NCBI GenBank assembly: GCA_030674155.1
Contig: CM060318.1
Location: 73,662,271 to 73,726,270 of the forward strand
From: Stramonita haemastoma
Taxonomy: Eukaryota > Mollusca > Gastropoda > Neogastropoda > Muricidae
Direction of reading: 5' to 3'
Length of the DNA stretch: 64,000 bases
A program made the translations under genes and the position numbers. How positions within the stretch are numbered: position 1 is the stretch's first letter; each line of letters opens with the position of its first letter. This document shows positions 61,701 through 64,000 of this stretch, piece after piece. The notes beneath the pieces were generated by a model. The model did not search any database. It was not told where the DNA came from and saw only the letters and a program-made list of their open reading frames with translations.

Positions 61701-63943
61701 TTGTGTATTGCAGGTGATTGGAGCCAAAGTGGTAACAAATGCTCGTAGCCCAGGTTGGCGTTGCTATGGGTTTGTCACAATGGCCTCTGCTGATGAAACC
61801 ACCAAGTGTATTCAGCATCTTCATCGCACAGAATTACATGGCAAAATGATTTCTGTGGAACGGGTGTGTGGATTTGCTTATATTTTTACATACATGTATA
61901 TATTAGGATGTGCCAACTTTTGTGTGCATTTAAAATTAGAAGACCAGAAAAGGTAGGGTTGTGCTTTACAGGTTAATTTTGTCAGACGTAATACCACAAT
62001 CATGTTAAAATATCTTGTGCTGTAAAGTTTGAAGGTGCTAAAATGTCATAGATATTACAAACATGGGAGGTTTTGATGAAACAGTCTTTGTTCGTTTATG
62101 TGGTTCTCCCACAACGCAATGGCCATCTTGGGTTGATCTTTACTGTTGAGCAGGGCATTTGTATGAGGAGTGACAGTAAAGTCGATTTTAAACCTTGTTT
62201 TAATCTATATGTAGTTGCACAGTTTTAATCTGAGATTTACGATTTTGACAAGGTGACAGCCCCAGTATGACTTCTGTGGTCAGTGGGGCTATAAACAACA
62301 TGATTAGACTTCTTGTCCTTAAAATTGTGTTTATGTAAAGCAAATGAATGAAATGTCTCTACTCTTGTAAGAGAGAGGGAGTGTGAGAGATTCAGTAAGA
62401 GAGGATAGATATTTCAAGTTAAACAGTTGGCTGAAGTGCCAGTATATGCATTTTCATTGTATGCTGTAGTGCTGGTCTTCGTTTTACGGGCAAGTGTTAA
62501 AGAGGTAGTCATGGTTCTGTTAAAATTCATATTATAAAGTATATTTCATATGAAAATTTAATGTGCAGATCAGTGGGGAACTGTTTTGTGAAGTTTAGAA
62601 CTTGCATTAGGTTTTAAATTTTGACTGTGAAGATAACCCCATTTTTTCCTGTCTACAGTTCTCTTCTTTCAAGGCCAGAACCGCTGGCCCAGCAAATACC
62701 AAAGCACCGAGTGTTTCCAGCAGCAAAAGTGGAACAGCTAAAAAAGAGGAGAAAAAGTCGGTGACGGGTAAGGACGATTCACTCTCTTAGCAGTATTGAG
62801 TAGTTTTGTCCACATATTTTATATGCCTGCTTCTTACTGTGTGTGTTCAGGTTGTTGTTTTGTTGGGAGTAGGAATGGGGGTTAAAGAGCATAATAAGTT
62901 GAGTGGAACCTCTCAAGATCCCAGCACATTTCAGAATAGCTGTGGTCAGTCTCCTGAAAAGCTCGTAGGGTGCTTGGCCCAGAAGAAGATTTTCATGTTT
63001 GTGATTGTTTTGAAAATGGTTAGACATGTAATTCTCATCCTTGTGTAATTGTTATGGATAAATAGACTGCAGTGGTCAAGCTTTCACCCTTAGTAAAAAC
63101 TGTTTTGTAAAGAAAGTAGTAAAAGAGTGGAAGTAGTGAACTATGCATGTTATTGTAAAGTGAGAAGGTGAAGTACATATCCTTGTAACAACCACTAATA
63201 TGTATGATGTATGGTGTGTCCCACATAGGTGAGAAGAAAGAAGGAGAAAAGGACAAAGGCACAACAACCGTGAAGAAAGAGGATCACAAAGATGACAAAT
63301 CAAAAACAGACAAGAAGTCACCCAAAAGAGATGACAAAGGTTTGTTCAGATTTATTTTTGATGGATAATGAGATGGTTTGTTTGCTAATAGACAGCTAAG
63401 TGCAAGTTAATTTATAACAACTGTATAGATTGAAAAATTGAAGGAAGGGAAATATATTTTAAAAAATACTGTAAATTTACATGCTGTAAGATTTATATTT
63501 TGAAAACTTGGAATAAAGCTTTTTTCCTTTGTAGCAAAGGAAGTAGGAGGGTTCTTCCACTACAGATTCCTGTGTCACATTGATGATCATGTATTTATTT
63601 TGTTACTGTTTGTTTGTTATTTTCGAAAGAAGTGCAATTGTTTGGTGTTCTGCTTTTTGTTTTAAAAGAGTATTATAAGATGTTGTCTGATGTTGGTAAT
63701 TTTCATGTTGTATTCAATGTAATTCTGTTGCCTTACAGATTTTCATGTTGTATTCAATGTAATTCTGTTGCCTTACAGATTTTCATGTATTCAAGGTAAT
63801 TCTGTTGCCTTACAGATTCTAGGAGTGTCCGTTCTGGGCGCTCTGGTCGTTCTGGGCGCAGCAGTCATGACAGAAGTCATCACAGAGATTCTAAATCACG
63901 TGAACAGAGGGAAAGAGATATGCTGTCCTTTGAAAAAATCAGG
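45736..63943 (+). CDS. SAFB: Scaffold attachment factor B-like protein (SAFB/SLTM family), partial, eleven coding exons seen
   Basis: Nuclear protein that binds matrix-attachment DNA through a SAP domain and RNA through an RRM. Exons: 45736-45861, 50616-50712, 54527-54657, 55523-55595, 56811-57853, 60097-60137, 60843-60934, 61714-61863, 62674-62767, 63229-63339, 63816-63943, then GTATGG. SAP domain: [18 protein letters not shown]...VLMERLQE plus [10 protein letters not shown] across the first junction. Then comes an acidic region ([20 protein letters not shown]). The RRM spans exons 7-8 with RNP2-type [19 protein letters not shown] and RNP1-type CYGFVTMAS, ending HGKMISVER, nearly identical to the vertebrate family. 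A K/E/D-rich tail and [12 protein letters not shown] follow. Exon 5 contains one frame change near 57115; its length is one base too long for the phases. About 695 residues are encoded here; the R/E-rich C-terminus lies beyond the window. An upstream in-frame ATG at 45616 is less likely than GACGAAATGG at 45736. Confidence 0.9.
45862..47106 (+). other. SAFB-like intron 1, left part
   Basis: AT-rich, with TAGGCCTA palindromes (46017, 46205, 46412) and a G-run at 46890. No exon or recognisable element. Confidence 0.5.
47109..49618 (+). mobile_element. pogo/Tc1-mariner-like element with TA target site, carrying a nested element
   Basis: The left end CAGTCGGACCCCCTTATAAG and the right-end complement CAGTGGGACCCACTTATAAG form about 20-bp TIRs with few mismatches, and TA dinucleotides flank both (47107-47108, 49619-49620). 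Subterminal regions repeat CTTATAAGAAAGC several times. Without the nested insertion (48579-49524) it is about 1.56 kb. No transposase frame is visible, so it is non-autonomous or decayed. It lies in SAFB-like intron 1. Confidence 0.8.
48579..49524 (-). mobile_element. TIR element (MITE-like) copy 3, nested in a pogo-like element
   Basis: Reverse complement of copies 1 and 2. Ends CAGGGTTCGCGATAACCGGT and AATCCTAGCGCGAACCCTG. Flanked by GGATA on both sides (48574-48578 and 49525-49529). The SINE-B piece is at about 48945-49075 and occupies the same internal position as in the other copies. Confidence 0.85.
50080..50340 (+). repeat. Interspersed repeat, copy 2 (unclassified)
   Basis: Partner of 2560-2830, with AAGCGCCTGACAAGTCAGGC and GCAGAAAATAGATGAAAAGG. 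Divergence is moderate. It lies in SAFB-like intron 1. Confidence 0.7.
51154..52026 (+). mobile_element. Long tRNA-headed SINE (about 870 bp) with 17-18 bp TSD
   Basis: The flanks AACAACGCCAGAGCTACC occur just before 51154 (ending 51153) and again ending at 52042, a near-perfect target-site duplication. The head has GTGGTTAGCGCC and GCGGGTTCGAATCCC (A and B boxes). The body is unusually long and GC-rich for this window, and the tail is A-rich with C interruptions. Fragments of the same body occur at 5068-5135 and 18890-18995. It is in SAFB-like intron 2. No long ORF is visible, so it is non-autonomous. Confidence 0.82.
52114..52528 (-). mobile_element. SINE family B, complete copy with TSD and microsatellite tail
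   Basis: Same family as 42640-42988, head at the right. The short duplication ATGAAATGAG flanks the whole unit (about 52104-52113 and 52529-52538). Notably the TSD lies outside a (TG)n-(GA)n tract and a TTTA tract, so these microsatellites came with the insertion as its tail. It is in SAFB-like intron 2. Confidence 0.78.
53774..54273. mobile_element. piggyBac-like TTAA MITE, about 0.5 kb
   Basis: The left end TTAACCCTTAGCACGTCATA is preceded by a duplicated version TTAACCCGTAGCACGTCAGA; the right end is GTCAAAGGGTTAA. CCCTTWG next to TTAA is the usual piggyBac-type end. The interior has the ACGTCATATGACGTGC palindromic block. No ORF. It is in SAFB-like intron 2. Confidence 0.6.
54658..56810 (+). 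other. SAFB-like introns 3 and 4
   Basis: Unique AT-rich sequence around exon 55523-55595. I see no element, RNA gene or additional exon in it. Confidence 0.5.
57854..60096 (+). other. SAFB-like intron 5
   Basis: Apart from the (CT)n tract, AT-rich unique sequence with several poly-T runs. Nothing else recognised. Confidence 0.5.
58655..58768. repeat. (CT)n tract
   Basis: CTCTCC/CT repeat in SAFB-like intron 5, on the sense strand, followed by T-rich sequence. Confidence 0.92.
61280..61575 (-). mobile_element. SINE family A, full copy, minus strand
   Basis: Reverse-oriented copy in SAFB-like intron 7. Flanked by the 14-bp TSD CAGGCTCTTATTGT (61266-61279 and 61576-61589). Its B-box complement GGGATCGAACCC and A-box complement CCTAACCACTAGGCC are clear near 61510-61565. 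Confidence 0.9.
63716..63815 (+). repeat. Three tandem copies of the acceptor of SAFB-like exon 11
   Basis: GTAATTCTGTTGCCTTACAG occurs three times with AG ends at 63738, 63778 and 63815, separated by ATTTTCATGTTGTATTCAAT or a shortened form. Only the last AG keeps the coding phase; the first two add 77 and 37 nt. Confidence 0.93.
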
Positions 63944-64000
63944 GTATGGTGATTGTGATGCTGCTGCTAGTATGTTTGTTATGTCCCTCTGAAAATTATA

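Overview
This is eukaryotic DNA, most likely from a mollusc and probably a gastropod. The evidence is spliced genes with GT-AG introns, animal-type proteins, several tRNA-derived SINE families with target-site duplications, 5'-truncated LINEs, TIR transposons and long (TG)n, (CT)n and TTTA-type arrays. The phylum is inferred from the overall repeat style, not from a marker gene. I saw no prokaryotic, viral, rRNA, functional tRNA or CRISPR feature.

Layout. Four conserved genes are supported exon by exon with consistent reading phases. (1) MFSD11 (UNC93-like transporter), minus strand, 10796 down to 2018; its 3' half lies beyond the left edge. (2) SRSF2 (SR splicing factor), plus strand, 15206 to 19427, head-to-head with MFSD11. 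The same head-to-head pair is known in vertebrates, so this looks like ancient microsynteny, here separated by 4.4 kb of repeats. (3) TEDC2 (tubulin epsilon and delta complex 2), minus strand, 42382 to 26608, complete, ten coding exons. (4) A SAFB/SLTM-like scaffold attachment factor (SAP domain, acidic linker, RRM), plus strand, 45736 to beyond the right edge, eleven coding exons seen, head-to-head with TEDC2. One more intronless 278-codon ORF (36881 to 36045, minus) sits inside a TEDC2 intron and is not recognised.

Most of the remaining DNA is mobile elements and their debris. SINE family A has four full copies with TSDs. SINE family B has many copies, often with a conserved 3' stem-loop. 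A long SINE of about 870 bp has a 17-18 bp TSD. There is a 5'-truncated LINE with a perfect 14-bp TSD plus several LINE C-terminal fragments, a pogo-like TA element, piggyBac-like TTAA elements, and a 0.9-1.0 kb TIR element (three copies) that carries a SINE piece at the same internal place in each copy. At 47109-49618 three of these are nested one inside another.

The genes do not form one pathway. SRSF2 and the SAFB-like protein are nuclear RNA-binding proteins, TEDC2 belongs to centriole biology, and MFSD11 is a membrane protein. The most unusual signals are splice sites caught inside local tandem duplications in three of the four genes (MFSD11 exon 5 acceptor, SAFB-like exon 11 acceptor, TEDC2 exon 7 donor), a perfect 72-nt palindrome in a MFSD11 intron, the SINE-carrying TIR element, and single-base frame breaks in TEDC2, the SAFB-like gene, a LINE and possibly SRSF2, which may be residual assembly errors.
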